Shown: positions 35,344 through 45,178, numbered from the stretch's first letter. The stretch: 64,000 nucleotides of DNA from Nostoc sp. CENA543 (GCF_002896875.1 NZ_CP023278.1:434001-498000); one strand, 5' to 3'. The notes: a model not told the origin generated them from the sequence alone. A program made the numbers and translations.

Positions 35344-36858
35344 TTATTCTTCGTCTATGTCTAAGTCTTCGGCTGTCAATTCTTGATGGGGGATGGCGGC
35401 GATGATGGCATCTATGACTTTGGAGACTGGTACAATTTCAATGTCAAAGTTGGGGAATTTTTGACCTTTCGGAACGATCGCACGTTTAAATCCTAGTTTA
35501 GCGGCTTCTTTTAACCTCAGTTCCATCTGGGAAACGGCGCGCACTTGTCCACCCAAGCCGACTTCACCGATTAATACTGTACCTGGATCTACTATGCGAT
35601 CGCGGAAACTCGCAACTATGGCAATAGCAATTCCTAAATCGACGGCTGGTTCTCCCACATTTAACCCTCCAGCCGAAGCTACGTAGGAATCTAATTTGGA
35701 CATGGGTATCCCGACGCGCTTTTCTAAGACGGCGAGAATCTGCACTAGGCGGTTATAATCTATACCCGTTCCAGCCCGACGGGGTGAGGGGTAACTGGTG
35801 GGACTAACTAAGGCTTGTAACTCAACTACGATGGGGCGTGTACCTTCACAAGCTACTACAATGGCTGTGCCTGGTGCGGGGTCGTCACGGTTGCCTAAAA
35901 ATAACTCGCTGGGGTTGGGGACTTCTCTGAGTCCGTTTTCCACCATCTCAAAAATCCCGATTTCGTGGGTTGCACCGAAGCGGTTTTTGACTGTCCGTAA
36001 CAAACGATGGGAAGCAAAGCGATCGCCTTCAAAATACAGTACCGTATCTACTAAATGTTCTAATACTTTCGGTCCCGCGATCGCCCCTTCTTTAGTTACG
36101 TGTCCGACAATTAACATGGTAATATCTTCATGTTTTGCCACCTTCATCAAAGCAGCCGTACATTCCCTGACTTGCGCTACTGAACCAGGTGCGGAAGTTA
36201 AAGCGGGGAAAAATACGGTTTGGATACTGTCAATTACCGCCACATTTGGTTTTAAGGAATCTACTTCCCGTAAAATCTCTTCTAAATCGGTTTCTGGCAG
36301 GACGTATAAATCTGCACCTATGCTTGGTGATGATTCTTTTTCTTTTTCTTCTTCTTGGTCATTTTCATCACTTACCACATTTAAGGGTTTAGACACACCT
36401 AAACGCGAAGCCCTTAATTTAACTTGTTGTCCTGATTCTTCACCCGAAACGTACAGGATGCGGTATCTCTGCGCTAGCTGATTTGATACTTGCAAAAGTA
36501 GGGTAGATTTACCGATACCCGGATCACCGCCAATTAACACCATTGAACCAGGAACAACTCCCCCACCCAACACCCGATCTAACTCACCATATCCAGATTC
36601 CCAACGGGTGACTTGGCGATCGCTGATTTGGTCAAATGTTAAAGAAGCTCTGGGTTTAGCTGGTTTATTCGCAGGCTTCCCGTTACCCTGGCCGGAATGC
36701 CAACCGCTTACCCCCCGACTCGGTATATCTACAGAAGATTGGATGCTAATCTGTTCTTCTAGGGAATTGTAAGTACCACAATTAGGACACTTACCAAACC
36801 ACTGGGGAGACTCTGCACCGCATTCGTTACATATATAAATAGTTTTTGGCTTTGGCAT
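35344..36858 (-). CDS. radA: DNA repair protein RadA (Sms)
   Basis: A 504-residue RecA-related protein that promotes branch migration in homologous recombination. The N-terminal zinc finger CNECGAESPQWFGKCPNC is complete. Walker A GGDPGIGKSTLL is near residue 108, the RadA-specific KNRFG motif follows near 290, and the Lon-protease-like C-terminal domain (EPAVDLGIAIAIVASFRDR, GEVGLGGQVRAV) ends the protein. A short acidic Glu/Lys insert (NDQEEEKEKESS) near residue 165 is an addition compared with E. coli. It is divergent from rpaB with a 168-bp spacer that must hold both promoters. Confidence 0.96.
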   Translation of the reverse strand: MPKPKTIYICNECGAESPQWFGKCPNCGTYNSLEEQISIQSSVDIPSRGVSGWHSGQGNGKPANKPAKPRASLTFDQISDRQVTRWESGYGELDRVLGGGVVPGSMVLIGGDPGIGKSTLLLQVSNQLAQRYRILYVSGEESGQQVKLRASRLGVSKPLNVVSDENDQEEEKEKESSPSIGADLYVLPETDLEEILREVDSLKPNVAVIDSIQTVFFPALTSAPGSVAQVRECTAALMKVAKHEDITMLIVGHVTKEGAIAGPKVLEHLVDTVLYFEGDRFASHRLLRTVKNRFGATHEIGIFEMVENGLREVPNPSELFLGNRDDPAPGTAIVVACEGTRPIVVELQALVSPTSYPSPRRAGTGIDYNRLVQILAVLEKRVGIPMSKLDSYVASAGGLNVGEPAVDLGIAIAIVASFRDRIVDPGTVLIGEVGLGGQVRAVSQMELRLKEAAKLGFKRAIVPKGQKFPNFDIEIVPVSKVIDAIIAAIPHQELTAEDLDIDEE

Positions 36859-37026
36859 TATTAAATCTTAAATATTATTAAATATCTTAATTTTTCCTTA
36901 ATTTTTGGGCTACTTGAAAATCCCATTAATAGAAGACTTTCCCGCTTTTTCCAAATCATTTCTGAGAATGATATCTTAATATTATGGTATTAAAAATTAA
37001 TCATGAAAAATTTTAGTTAAGGAGCG

Positions 37027-37764
37027 TTGAGAAACTTGGAAACTCATAAAGAAAAAATTCTGGTAGTAGACGATGAAGCCAGTATTCGCCGGATTTTAGA
37101 GACGCGCCTGTCGATGATTGGCTACGATGTAGTCACTGCTGGTGATGGAGAAGAAGCTTTAGAAACATTTCGCAAAGCAGATCCAGACTTAGTTGTTTTG
37201 GATGTGATGATGCCAAAACTAGATGGTTATGGTGTTTGTCAAGAGCTACGTAAAGAATCAGACGTACCCATTATTATGCTAACAGCTTTGGGTGACGTAG
37301 CCGATCGCATCACCGGCTTAGAATTGGGTGCAGATGACTACGTAGTTAAGCCATTCTCCCCCAAAGAACTAGAAGCGCGGATTCGCTCAGTTTTACGCCG
37401 AGTAGACAAAACCGGCGCATCGGGAATTCCCAGTTCTGGTGTGATTCACGTAGGTAACATCAAAATTGATACTAACAAACGCCAAGTCTACAAAGGTGAC
37501 GAACGTATCAGATTGACAGGGATGGAATTTAGCCTGTTGGAATTACTAGTCAGTCGTTCCGGTGAAGCCTTTTCCCGTTCCGAGATTTTGCAAGAAGTTT
37601 GGGGATATACACCAGAACGCCATGTAGATACCCGCGTAGTTGATGTACATATTTCCCGCCTCAGAGCAAAATTAGAAGATGACCCCAGCAACCCAGAGTT
37701 GATACTCACCGCGCGCGGTACTGGCTATCTGTTTCAACGCATAATTGAACCAGGAGAAGAATAG
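37027..37764 (+). CDS. rpaB: OmpR-type response regulator RpaB
   Basis: A 245-residue two-component regulator. The receiver domain has the acidic pair in VVDDE, phosphorylation site Asp59 in LVVLDVMMP, and the Lys in DDYVVKPFSPKELEAR. A winged-helix DNA-binding domain follows (RLTGMEFSLLELL, HVDTRVVDVHISRLRAKL). The sequence is that of RpaB, the essential cyanobacterial regulator of high-light and photosystem I genes, so it may act on psaAB nearby. The start is a TTG at 37027; another TTG at 37036 lies 11 nt after AAGGAG and is possible. The first fits the length of other RpaB proteins. Confidence 0.93.
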   Translation: MRNLETHKEKILVVDDEASIRRILETRLSMIGYDVVTAGDGEEALETFRKADPDLVVLDVMMPKLDGYGVCQELRKESDVPIIMLTALGDVADRITGLELGADDYVVKPFSPKELEARIRSVLRRVDKTGASGIPSSGVIHVGNIKIDTNKRQVYKGDERIRLTGMEFSLLELLVSRSGEAFSRSEILQEVWGYTPERHVDTRVVDVHISRLRAKLEDDPSNPELILTARGTGYLFQRIIEPGEE

Positions 37765-37799
37765 GCAGGGGAGCAGGGAGCAGAGAGCAGGGGGAGGAA

Positions 37800-37909
37800 G
37801 ACAAGGTAGACAAGGTAGACAAGGTAGACAAGGTAGACAAGGTAGAAATATTTACCTCAATGCCCAATGCCCAATGCCCAATGCCCAATTCCCAATTCCC
37901 AATTCCCAA
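37800..37909. repeat. Tandem repeats: 5 x GACAAGGTA and several CAATGCC/CAATTCC heptamers
   Basis: Five 9-bp GACAAGGTA units (37800-37844) are followed by four CAATGCC and then CAATTCC heptamers up to 37909. They lie in the rpaB-CCB gap and leave the coding sequences intact. Confidence 0.9.
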
Positions 37910-37919
37910 AGAATGACTA

Positions 37920-38561
37920 ATGACTAAATCCGATCCCAATCGAGTTGTACGGCGCATACCCCTAGTAGTTGGGGGTTTGGGTGCTGTGCTGTTGCTAATT
38001 AACCGTTTGTTGACACCAGAACTTACAGACTCCCAGGCGCGGGGGGATGTTTTGGGAGTAATTTTGAGTGCCGTTTTGATTTTAACTGGTTTAATTTGGC
38101 AACAAGTGCAGCCGCGATCGCCTGATGCAGTAGAACTGATTGGGGAAGAAGGCTTTGTGTTAGCAGATGATTTACCAGAAGCCGTGAAAACAGAATTAGC
38201 CTGGGCATCACATTTATTGTTAACTAATACGGTAACGCGATCGCTCATAGTTTTCTATCAAGGCAAAGTTTTGCTACGTCGCGGCATTCTGGGAAATAAA
38301 TCAGAAGTTATCCCAGGGGCAATTGTCAAACGGGTTTTAGAAAAGCAACAACCAGTGTATTTGGTAGCATTAAATGTCTACCCAGGACGCATTGAATTTG
38401 ATTATTTGCCAGAAAATACCCAAGGTGTAATTTGTCAACCCATAGGCAATCAAGGTGTATTGATTTTAGGAGCAAATGCACCCCGAAGTTACACCAAACA
38501 AGATGAAAATTGGATAGCCGGAATTGCCGATAAATTAGCCGTAACTCTGGGAAATTATTAA
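37920..38561 (+). CDS. Cofactor assembly of complex C subunit B (CCB2/CCB4-type)
   Basis: A 213-residue membrane protein. Two hydrophobic segments (PLVVGGLGAVLLLINRL and VLGVILSAVLILTGLIW) near the N-terminus are followed by a soluble domain with ELIGEEGFVLADDLPEA and YLVALNVYPGRIEFDYLP. This matches the cyanobacterial/chloroplast CCB2/CCB4 family needed to attach the extra haem c to cytochrome b6. The ATG at 37920 follows a short overlapping ATGACTAATGACT repeat. It sits 155 bp after rpaB, separated by tandem repeats, so it may have its own promoter. Confidence 0.82.
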   Translation: MTKSDPNRVVRRIPLVVGGLGAVLLLINRLLTPELTDSQARGDVLGVILSAVLILTGLIWQQVQPRSPDAVELIGEEGFVLADDLPEAVKTELAWASHLLLTNTVTRSLIVFYQGKVLLRRGILGNKSEVIPGAIVKRVLEKQQPVYLVALNVYPGRIEFDYLPENTQGVICQPIGNQGVLILGANAPRSYTKQDENWIAGIADKLAVTLGNY

Positions 38562-38582
38562 TATTCTCAAGGGATTATTTAT

Positions 38583-39212
38583 ATGACAACAGCATCACTG
38601 GCACAAACAAGAACTTTGCTCAAAAATATTAGCTGGCAAACGTTCAAAGCGATGCTGACAGACATGGGTAATGAGCGTAACTCAAGATTAGCTTACGACA
38701 ATGGCATAGTAGAAATCATGACACCACTCATGTCACATGAGAATTCTAACCGTCTGATAGAAGGTTTAATTCTTGTACTTTGTGAAGAGTTTAATTTAGA
38801 GGTTAAAACTACAGGTTCACTCACCTTGACACGAGACGATTTAGAAAAGGGAGCAGAACCAGATAGCAGTTATTACATTCAAAATGAATTTTTAGTCCGA
38901 GAAAAAGAAAATATTGATTTAAATCAAGACCCACCGCCAGATTTAGTCTTAGAAGTAGATTACTCCAAACCAAAAATAGATAAATTATCTCTCTATGCGG
39001 CAATGGGTATTCCTGAGTTTTGGAGATACAACGGTACTAAATTACGAATTTATATCCTGACGGGAAATCAATACACAGAAGTAGAACAGAGTCCTACTTT
39101 CGCGCCTGTGATGGTGAGAGACATTCCAAAATTTCTAGGAGAAAGTCAAAAAATAGGGCAGCTAGCCGCCAAGAAGGCTTTTCGTGCTTGGGTAAAACAG
39201 CAGATTTCTTAG
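38583..39212 (+). CDS. Uma2-family putative endonuclease-like protein
   Basis: A 209-residue protein of the large cyanobacterial Uma2/DUF820 family. The PD-(D/E)xK-like core is seen in GAEPDSSYYIQN and DPPPDLVLEVDYSKPKIDKL near residues 92 and 118, followed by IPEFWRYNGTKLRIYIL. It is the second of three Uma2 genes in the window and differs from the others. Cyanobacteria carry many copies; function is unproven. It starts 21 bp after the CCB gene on the same strand. Confidence 0.85.
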   Translation: MTTASLAQTRTLLKNISWQTFKAMLTDMGNERNSRLAYDNGIVEIMTPLMSHENSNRLIEGLILVLCEEFNLEVKTTGSLTLTRDDLEKGAEPDSSYYIQNEFLVREKENIDLNQDPPPDLVLEVDYSKPKIDKLSLYAAMGIPEFWRYNGTKLRIYILTGNQYTEVEQSPTFAPVMVRDIPKFLGESQKIGQLAAKKAFRAWVKQQIS

Positions 39213-39339
39213 TATTTACACTTAATTTGCAGAAAATTTAGGTATTGGTTATTAAATAATATTTCAAGTCAAAAGCAACACCAAAAAATAGTGAAATACT
39301 GACAAGAGAATCTAAAAAATCTTGTGAGGCAAAGATTTC

Positions 39340-39846
39340 ATGAAGTTTAAGTCAGTATCCACAGGTATAGTTTTAGGCGTGATCAGTAACTTACTGGTAG
39401 TTAGCCCCAATCTCATCGGTAACTCTAATCAAGTCATCGCTCAAGACGTATCTCCTACTTGTCCTCTCCCATCCGAAATCGCTGTTACTTTTCTTGATTC
39501 TAAATGTGAAGCCGTCACATTGAAACAACCACGTACTTTTTATCGTTACTATAGTAGCGATAGCAATAAATACGGTAGATACCTCACAACGGATAAATAC
39601 AAAAACAACCTCGATGTCATCAGGAAATTAGCCCTTAATCAAGCATGGGGAAATCAAGCGACTATGAGACTCAAAGTGACAATACCCGCAGGAACAACCG
39701 TTTACCAAGGTATTGTCGCCCCTCAAACACCCGCGTCGTGCTATCCAGGTGGTGGTCAACAGACTTTCATTAAAGATTCCAAAGATCCTAATATCAAGTG
39801 GTCTGAAGGTAAAAGTATGACTGTCACAGAGTTCACTTGTCCTTAA
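39340..39846 (+). CDS. Secreted protein with a GRYLT-type domain (possible toxin-tip domain)
   Basis: A 168-residue protein. The first ~30 residues are a Sec signal peptide ending near VIAQD. The mature part reads FYRYYSSDSNKYGRYLTTDK, then LALNQAWGNQATMRLKVTIP, then AGTTVYQGIVAPQTP and GGGQQTFI. That pattern resembles C-terminal domains I have seen in polymorphic or contact-dependent toxins, but I cannot name the family and catalytic residues are not certain. Four Cys could form disulphides outside the cytosol. A small gene follows after 5 bp and could be its immunity partner. Confidence is good that it is a real secreted protein, low on function. Confidence 0.6.
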   Translation: MKFKSVSTGIVLGVISNLLVVSPNLIGNSNQVIAQDVSPTCPLPSEIAVTFLDSKCEAVTLKQPRTFYRYYSSDSNKYGRYLTTDKYKNNLDVIRKLALNQAWGNQATMRLKVTIPAGTTVYQGIVAPQTPASCYPGGGQQTFIKDSKDPNIKWSEGKSMTVTEFTCP

Positions 39847-39851
39847 AATTC

Positions 39852-40130
39852 ATGGAAACTCAAACAGAAGAATTTATCAAACTGATTAACCAGTCAGTTG
39901 CTATTGCCGAACAAATGCGTAGTCAATCTGGACAATCACAGCGTTTAAATAATGTAATTAATGTTCTCCAATCTGTGAAAAACAAAGTTATGATTGGTCA
40001 ACTAGAACCATCAGCAGGTAATTCTACCCTTGGTTTATCCCGTGAGGTAGCTGATTGGATTGAAACATTAGACGCACCATTACTTAAAGCTGTGGGTGCA
40101 GTAGAGGCGTATTACCAACAACATTTTTAA
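39852..40130 (+). CDS. Small helical protein downstream of the secreted GRYLT protein
   Basis: A 92-residue protein starting at the ATG at 39852 (METQTEEFIKLINQS), five bases after the upstream stop; the TTG at 39837 inside that gene is less likely. It is predicted all-helical from its pattern of Leu/Ile/Val spacing and has no signal peptide. I do not recognise the family. The tight spacing suggests co-expression with the secreted protein, and an immunity role is possible but unproven. Confidence 0.6.
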   Translation: METQTEEFIKLINQSVAIAEQMRSQSGQSQRLNNVINVLQSVKNKVMIGQLEPSAGNSTLGLSREVADWIETLDAPLLKAVGAVEAYYQQHF

Positions 40131-40524
40131 GTCTGCGTCACAGATTTAGTTCAGATTGCCAAAGCTTATTTTTCGTTAAATGATGACTGCTGATGATTAC
40201 TTTTCGGCAGTCATTATTTAATTGATATTCAGAATGAATGTATGAGTTCAAGACGTAATATTTTAATGTAAGTTCGATAAGCCTTTTTTGACCTCTCCCC
40301 CAGCCCCTCTCCGATGCGGAGAGGGGAGTAAAGAGCTAAAATATCAACGATAAATGTGGGTTTTAAAGCCTCTCTCCTTGCAGGGGAGAGGTTTGGAGAG
40401 GGGTTTTTCTGTTCGTTGAACTCACGTTATTTTCATGTGAGTCCGATAACATCTCCTCACAAAGAGAATATGCAAAATTTCAGACTAAAATATTAATAAA
40501 TTACCCCGATGAATTATTAAGTAT
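40131..40524. other. Intergenic region with a CCTCTCC-type repeat
   Basis: No gene is seen. At 40290-40409 there is a dispersed repeat (CTCCCCAGCCCCTCTCC, AAAGCCTCTCTCCTTGCAGG, TTTGGAGAGGGG) whose second half matches the arms around the 34.4-kb Uma2 gene. It is bordered by similar GTAAGTTCGATAA and GTGAGTCCGATAA segments. Confidence 0.65.
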
Positions 40525-41049
40525 ATGCAAACAGAAGTTATTTATTGGCTATTGATTGCCATGATGATTGTAGGAATTATTGGTGCTGTAGTACCTGCCA
40601 TCCCTGGAACAAGTTTAATTTTATTAGCAGTGATTATTTGGGGAATAGTGAAACAATCCTTTGCTGCGATCGCTACCCCTTTAATTGTCACAGCGATTAT
40701 TTTAATTTTGAGTATTGGGGTTGATTTTTTAGCTGGTTACATAGGTGCAAAACAAGCCGGTGCTAGCAAATGGGGTCAAATTGGTGCATTTGTCGGCTTT
40801 TTATTGGGGTTTTTCGGACTATTACCCACTTTACCAATAGGCGGGCCAATAGTGGGGATTTTCTTTGGCCCTTTATTGGGTGCGATTATTGCTGAATATA
40901 TTTACTGTCGGCAGTTAGGAGTGGCAATTAAAGCTGGTATCGGAATTGTCGTCGGTACAGTTTTAGGCAACTTGCTTCAAGGATTACTGGCGATCGCATC
41001 TGTGGTAGTTTTTATCTGGACAACTTGGCCACAAGTATTTGGCAGTTAA
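40525..41049 (+). CDS. DUF456 membrane protein
   Basis: A 174-residue integral membrane protein with about five hydrophobic segments. AVVPAIPGTSLILLAVIIWG near residue 23 and GYIGAKQAGASKWGQIGAF near residue 73 fit the DUF456 family, found widely in bacteria with no established activity. The Gly-rich stretch PIGGPIVGIFFGPLLGAI suggests tightly packed helices. It stands alone, about 400 bp after the small helical protein gene. Confidence 0.88.
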   Translation: MQTEVIYWLLIAMMIVGIIGAVVPAIPGTSLILLAVIIWGIVKQSFAAIATPLIVTAIILILSIGVDFLAGYIGAKQAGASKWGQIGAFVGFLLGFFGLLPTLPIGGPIVGIFFGPLLGAIIAEYIYCRQLGVAIKAGIGIVVGTVLGNLLQGLLAIASVVVFIWTTWPQVFGS

Positions 41050-41556
41050 GATGTATCTAAAATCAATATATCGGAAGATATAAGTACCACTACCGAGAGT
41101 AATATTTCATCCGTTGACTGTTATATTCAACAGAGAATAATCGGACGAACTAAAGTGTGTATTTATTTCGTCCATAGAAAAATTATTAGGGACAAAATTG
41201 TGGCTGCGATCGCTTCATTCCAGTAGCTCATAACCTGAAGTTGCTAATACCCAGACTATTTAAACCGTAAGAATTTACCAAGTTAATCACACGATAAAAA
41301 GGCAGAACGATATAACACCAATCATCGTACCTACAGTAGATTCATTTATCTTTGAAAGATGCTTGTGACAGTATAAGAATTGATACACAGGGTTTGTATA
41401 TTGTCTTTATGCAAAAATCACATAATTCCTGGCATGGTTTACCTAATTTTCAATAAAAACCCATTACTTAAGTAATTTTGTGGTGCTAGACTCTGTATTG
41501 AGAGTACAGATTTCACTGGTATTTTTACCAATAACTACGTAATAACAGGAAAATAC
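41050..41556. other. Intergenic region upstream of the first PEP-CTERM gene, 0.5 kb
   Basis: A/T-rich DNA with one CGATCGC-type site near 41207 and no ORF of coding character. It should hold the promoter of the PEP-CTERM gene. TACGTAA near 41533 recurs upstream of the paralogue at 45100, a possible shared element, but the match is short. Confidence 0.45.
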
Positions 41557-42390
41557 ATGAAAGCTAAAAATATATTCATCTCTGCCGGACTTGCCTTAAG
41601 TACAGTTGTAGCTATGTCCAACTCAGCTAAAGCTGCTAGTTTCACCACCAACTTTAGCCCCAATCCTGTTACTAATCCTAAAGGGGATATTGAATTGCTG
41701 TCTATCATTCGGAACGATGGCAGAGAAATCAGTGACTTTAAATTAGTTAATAGAGTAAACATCATCAGTAACGTAGGTAATCTAGGCCCAGCTAGTACGG
41801 ACAGAGGTGATAACGCTACTAACCCTATAGGTTTTCCTCCCACAGAAGATCCCTCAGCCGCAGCAATTGCCGCTTACTTAAATAGGGACGCAAACGGCAA
41901 GATTAACTTAAACAACATTATCGATACTGAAGATGGTGGTGCGTTTGAGCTTAATGTGTTTTTTGATAGCGCAGTTGCATCGAACAACAATAAACTAGAC
42001 AACTTCTTCTTCTGGGAAAGAGGACGTAACAGCGATATTAAAGTTCAAGCAATTAATGCCTCTGGAGGCCTATTGGGTACTGCTTTTACAATCAATAGGT
42101 CATTGTGGGAACGCGCTGGCTTCCAGATTGATACCACAGAAGTTAACGGACCTCAAAATGTAGGTGCTTGGGCTTTGAGCTTTGAAAATTTGGGATTAAC
42201 TAGCGGCACTTTAGTCAGTGGTTTGAAATTAATATCTGAAACCAGCTTTAATGGCCCTGATTTCAAATTAGTTGCTCATGACGTTTTTGAAAGAACTCCA
42301 GTACCTGAACCTACCACTATGCTCGGCTTAGGTTCTGTAGCTGCACTTGCTTTCTTTCGTCGTCGTCAAACCAAGAAAAGTGCTGTTTAA
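41557..42390 (+). CDS. PEP-CTERM sorting-domain protein (paralogue A)
   Basis: A 277-residue exported protein. A Sec signal peptide (NIFISAGLALSTVVAMSNSA, cut near AKA) starts it. The C-terminus VPEPTTMLGLGSVAALAFFR plus basic RRQTKK is a PEP-CTERM anchor recognised by exosortase. The middle is beta-rich with FELNVFFDSAV and SFENLGLTSGTLVSGLKL, shared with the paralogue at 45179. Such proteins are usually sorted to the envelope or exopolysaccharide. It is followed by a terminator and the convergent calpain-like gene. Confidence 0.85.
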   Translation: MKAKNIFISAGLALSTVVAMSNSAKAASFTTNFSPNPVTNPKGDIELLSIIRNDGREISDFKLVNRVNIISNVGNLGPASTDRGDNATNPIGFPPTEDPSAAAIAAYLNRDANGKINLNNIIDTEDGGAFELNVFFDSAVASNNNKLDNFFFWERGRNSDIKVQAINASGGLLGTAFTINRSLWERAGFQIDTTEVNGPQNVGAWALSFENLGLTSGTLVSGLKLISETSFNGPDFKLVAHDVFERTPVPEPTTMLGLGSVAALAFFRRRQTKKSAV

Positions 42391-42514
42391 TGTTGGTGGC
42401 GATCGCTAATACTAATTTAGATTTTCTTGGTACATAGTTGTTTTGTCAAAAAAAATGGGTGCTACATAGTTAAGTTCAGAGTTCATCTTTTTTCGCTCAA
42501 TAAGATTTTTTAAT

Positions 42515-42551
42515 AAACAGAAAGCCTGGTTATTTTGGCTTTCTGTTTTTT
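42515..42551. terminator. Bidirectional intrinsic terminator
   Basis: AAACAGAAAGCC pairs with GGCTTTCTGTTT across a 10-nt loop, with T-runs on the plus strand and, in reverse, A-rich DNA on the other side. It separates the convergent PEP-CTERM and calpain-like genes. Confidence 0.85.
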
Positions 42552-42563
42552 AGTCATTAAGCT

Positions 42564-44366
42564 TTAAGCAACAACAATTCCATAATTAAAAGAATCGATG
42601 AATTGGTCAAATGATAAGTCGATAAATCCATCATTTGCACCACTTTGAGTCTTACCGTCTATACCCCAAGGATTTCGCACTACTACCCGTCGTTCACCAT
42701 TAGTATTAGTGTAGACATTCGTAATTGAATAAGCGTGGTAACTAACAATATATTTACTGTCACTACCAACTCTAGCTGCTGTCACAGCTAGACGATTTGC
42801 TAAAGCAGTTTCCAGACTGGAAAAACTAACTACGCTAATACTATGATAAGTAGTCTGCTTTCCTGTAATCTGCTTCAGAGGCGTATCAAGAGAGCCTCCA
42901 TTACCAATGAGGTTATATCCGGGCCGTCCTTGGGTACTCCATTCCCGCCACTGAGCATAGGCTTTTTCAACTAGAGCCACCCACAGCACACCGTCATTTC
43001 TTTTTGAGGCTATACTCGTAGCAATCCGACGATCAACAGTTACATACTGTGCTTCACCATTAGAGTAAAAACGCACAGTATAAGTATTATCACCATTATC
43101 TGTAATCATACTTTTAATTACAGAACTAGAAGTATTACCAGCATCGTTTGACTGACGGCCAAAAGTTGCACCCAATGCTGCTAAAAACGTGCAATCACCT
43201 AATTTTCCTTGATCTATATCGCCAATTCGCGCTTCACCAGAGCTACCATAGAGAGTGCCAGTAGCTAAGGTATAGGTGAGATTTGTACCATTAAACACAG
43301 GTGTAGGTGCTGCTGTGCCTAAAAACCAACGACCTACTAAATTAGACTCAAAATCACCAGCACTCATATTGATAGATGCACCATTAGCAACCTGTGTTGA
43401 TAGCCATTTCACAGAATCTTGCATAGTAAAAGGTGTAGCACCTACCAATGTTTTCAGGTCTTTGACCTCATTTGCATCAATGACAGAATTATCTTGAGCA
43501 TTCCTAAAGATAGCCAACATATCCTGACGACTGAAATCACCATCAGCTCCTAAACTTCGCGCCAAGGTAATGATTTGTTGGTCAGTCAGATTTTGACTGA
43601 ACCAATCATTAACGGTGGTCGATGTTGGAGTTGATGTTGGGGTAGAAGTTGATGTTGATGTTGCCGTTGTGATTGTAAATGTCTGCTTGACTACGTTACT
43701 TTTAGCACCGCTTTGATCATAAGCTATGCCCTGAAGAGTATATTTACCATTGCCAAAATTAAAGTTTGCTAGAGATAAACTGTAGCTGAAACTTCCTTTA
43801 TTGGCATTACTAGAGTCGGCTGTAAATACGGTAGCATCAGCCACATCTAGCCATGTTCCATCTGCTTTTTGTAAGCGAAAATCGATTTTGGAAATATCAC
43901 TCACACCATTTTGATCCGATACCCAAGCACTATTAATACTGAGAGTATCTGTTGGTTTGAGGGTGGTGCTATTCAGCTTGAACTCTAATGAAGTTGGAGC
44001 AACATTTTGAAAAATTTTGAGGTTGTAATTAGTATCACCACTTTTGTAGTAGACTTTAACGAAGTAATTGCCTGCATCTAAAGTTTGTTTAATTAAATCA
44101 ATTTGAGTTCCACTTTTATAAGAACCTGCAATTACCTCACTATCTTCAACTAATCCATTACTATTAGAGTCTTTAATTAGTCGTACATTCGCATCTGCGC
44201 TTAACCCATCAAGGGTGAGATAAATACTACTGCGGGCTGTCAGATTAAAACTGTAGAAATCGTCAATATCCGATGATCCAACCCAATCTGAAAAAGTCTG
44301 AACATTAGTGTTGAGGGCTATCTTTCTTGCACTACTTAAAGTATTACCTGCATTATCAAGAGGCAT
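42564..44366 (-). CDS. Calpain-like cysteine protease with PPC domain
   Basis: A 600-residue protein without signal peptide. Residues ~10-120 are a PPC domain, 125-233 an Ig-like beta-sandwich, followed by a Ser/Thr/Pro linker. Residues ~255-330 are helical with a GDFSR and NSVIDANEV stretch resembling EF-hand-like loops. The C2 calpain protease domain has Cys392 in GKLGDCTFLAALG, His544 in SYHAYSITN and Asn565 in VVVRNPWG, so the triad is complete. Calpain-like proteases occur in filamentous cyanobacteria with little known of their roles. It lies between two PEP-CTERM paralogues. Confidence 0.88.
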   Translation of the reverse strand: MPLDNAGNTLSSARKIALNTNVQTFSDWVGSSDIDDFYSFNLTARSSIYLTLDGLSADANVRLIKDSNSNGLVEDSEVIAGSYKSGTQIDLIKQTLDAGNYFVKVYYKSGDTNYNLKIFQNVAPTSLEFKLNSTTLKPTDTLSINSAWVSDQNGVSDISKIDFRLQKADGTWLDVADATVFTADSSNANKGSFSYSLSLANFNFGNGKYTLQGIAYDQSGAKSNVVKQTFTITTATSTSTSTPTSTPTSTTVNDWFSQNLTDQQIITLARSLGADGDFSRQDMLAIFRNAQDNSVIDANEVKDLKTLVGATPFTMQDSVKWLSTQVANGASINMSAGDFESNLVGRWFLGTAAPTPVFNGTNLTYTLATGTLYGSSGEARIGDIDQGKLGDCTFLAALGATFGRQSNDAGNTSSSVIKSMITDNGDNTYTVRFYSNGEAQYVTVDRRIATSIASKRNDGVLWVALVEKAYAQWREWSTQGRPGYNLIGNGGSLDTPLKQITGKQTTYHSISVVSFSSLETALANRLAVTAARVGSDSKYIVSYHAYSITNVYTNTNGERRVVVRNPWGIDGKTQSGANDGFIDLSFDQFIDSFNYGIVVA

Positions 44367-45178
44367 AAATATCCTTACTTACACAGTTAATCAAATGTGT
44401 CTTATCACACCCTTTCACTTATGTAAAAACTAGTTTTTACAACAAAAAAAAAGTTAAACTTTCGTTAATTTTCTTCTTAAAGATTAGACAAAACCAGGGG
44501 ACATCCACGCAATCTAAACTTTTGAGTATAAATACTTAATTTCAGAATAAATATGCAATAAAGTTAGAAATAATCTTTTTTAATTGAGTTAGTAATACGG
44601 AGAATATTTAATTTTATTGAGTATATATAATACAAACCATTGATAATTACTATCTTTGAATACTCTCAATTCATCTCTATGTGGATAAACAAGAAACTCT
44701 CAATTAAGGAATACCAAAAAATAAATTTATGACTCTTGAGAAACTAAGAGAGGAGAAAAAGTAAGTGTTTCCTCTATATTTTGCTGGCGATTAGTCGTAC
44801 TAGTGACAGATATTTAATCCCAATTTGGGATAAGTAGTCTTGTCTAGAGATTCTGGAATCGGGCATTCATCTGGGCTTTTAATCCAAAATCCAAAATTGG
44901 TATAAGAGGTATTTAGGGCGATTTCCCAGAAATTTCAGGTAATATATCAAGATTTCCCAACATTCTCTGAGCAAAATATCTGACTATGAATTTGGCTGTT
45001 TCATGGCTAATTACTGATAAATCAACTCTTAAATCCTAAAAATTGGCTAAAAAACATTTAATATCAGGTCTGCTTGAGATGACTTTCAGTAAATACGTGT
45101 TACGTAAGTAAATTTAAGATGATAAACTCATTTCTGACTAAATCTAGATAGCTCAAATCGACATTTTTGCCACAACCA
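44367..45178. other. Intergenic region, 0.8 kb, A/T-rich
   Basis: It lies between the starts of the calpain-like gene (minus) and the second PEP-CTERM gene (plus), so both promoters are here. It holds a CCAAAATCCAAAATTGG-type repeat near 44880 that also occurs beside the NHLRC2-like gene (22270-22310). I see no gene. Confidence 0.5.

Noticed and set aside
35798-36481. 227-residue plus-strand frame inside radA
   Set aside because: Complement of the conserved RadA coding region; Ser/Thr-rich composition is an antisense artefact.
37800-37909. Tandem 9-bp and 7-bp repeats as a possible replication or partition site
   Set aside because: Similar heptamer runs occur at many intergenic places in the window, so they are generic repeats.
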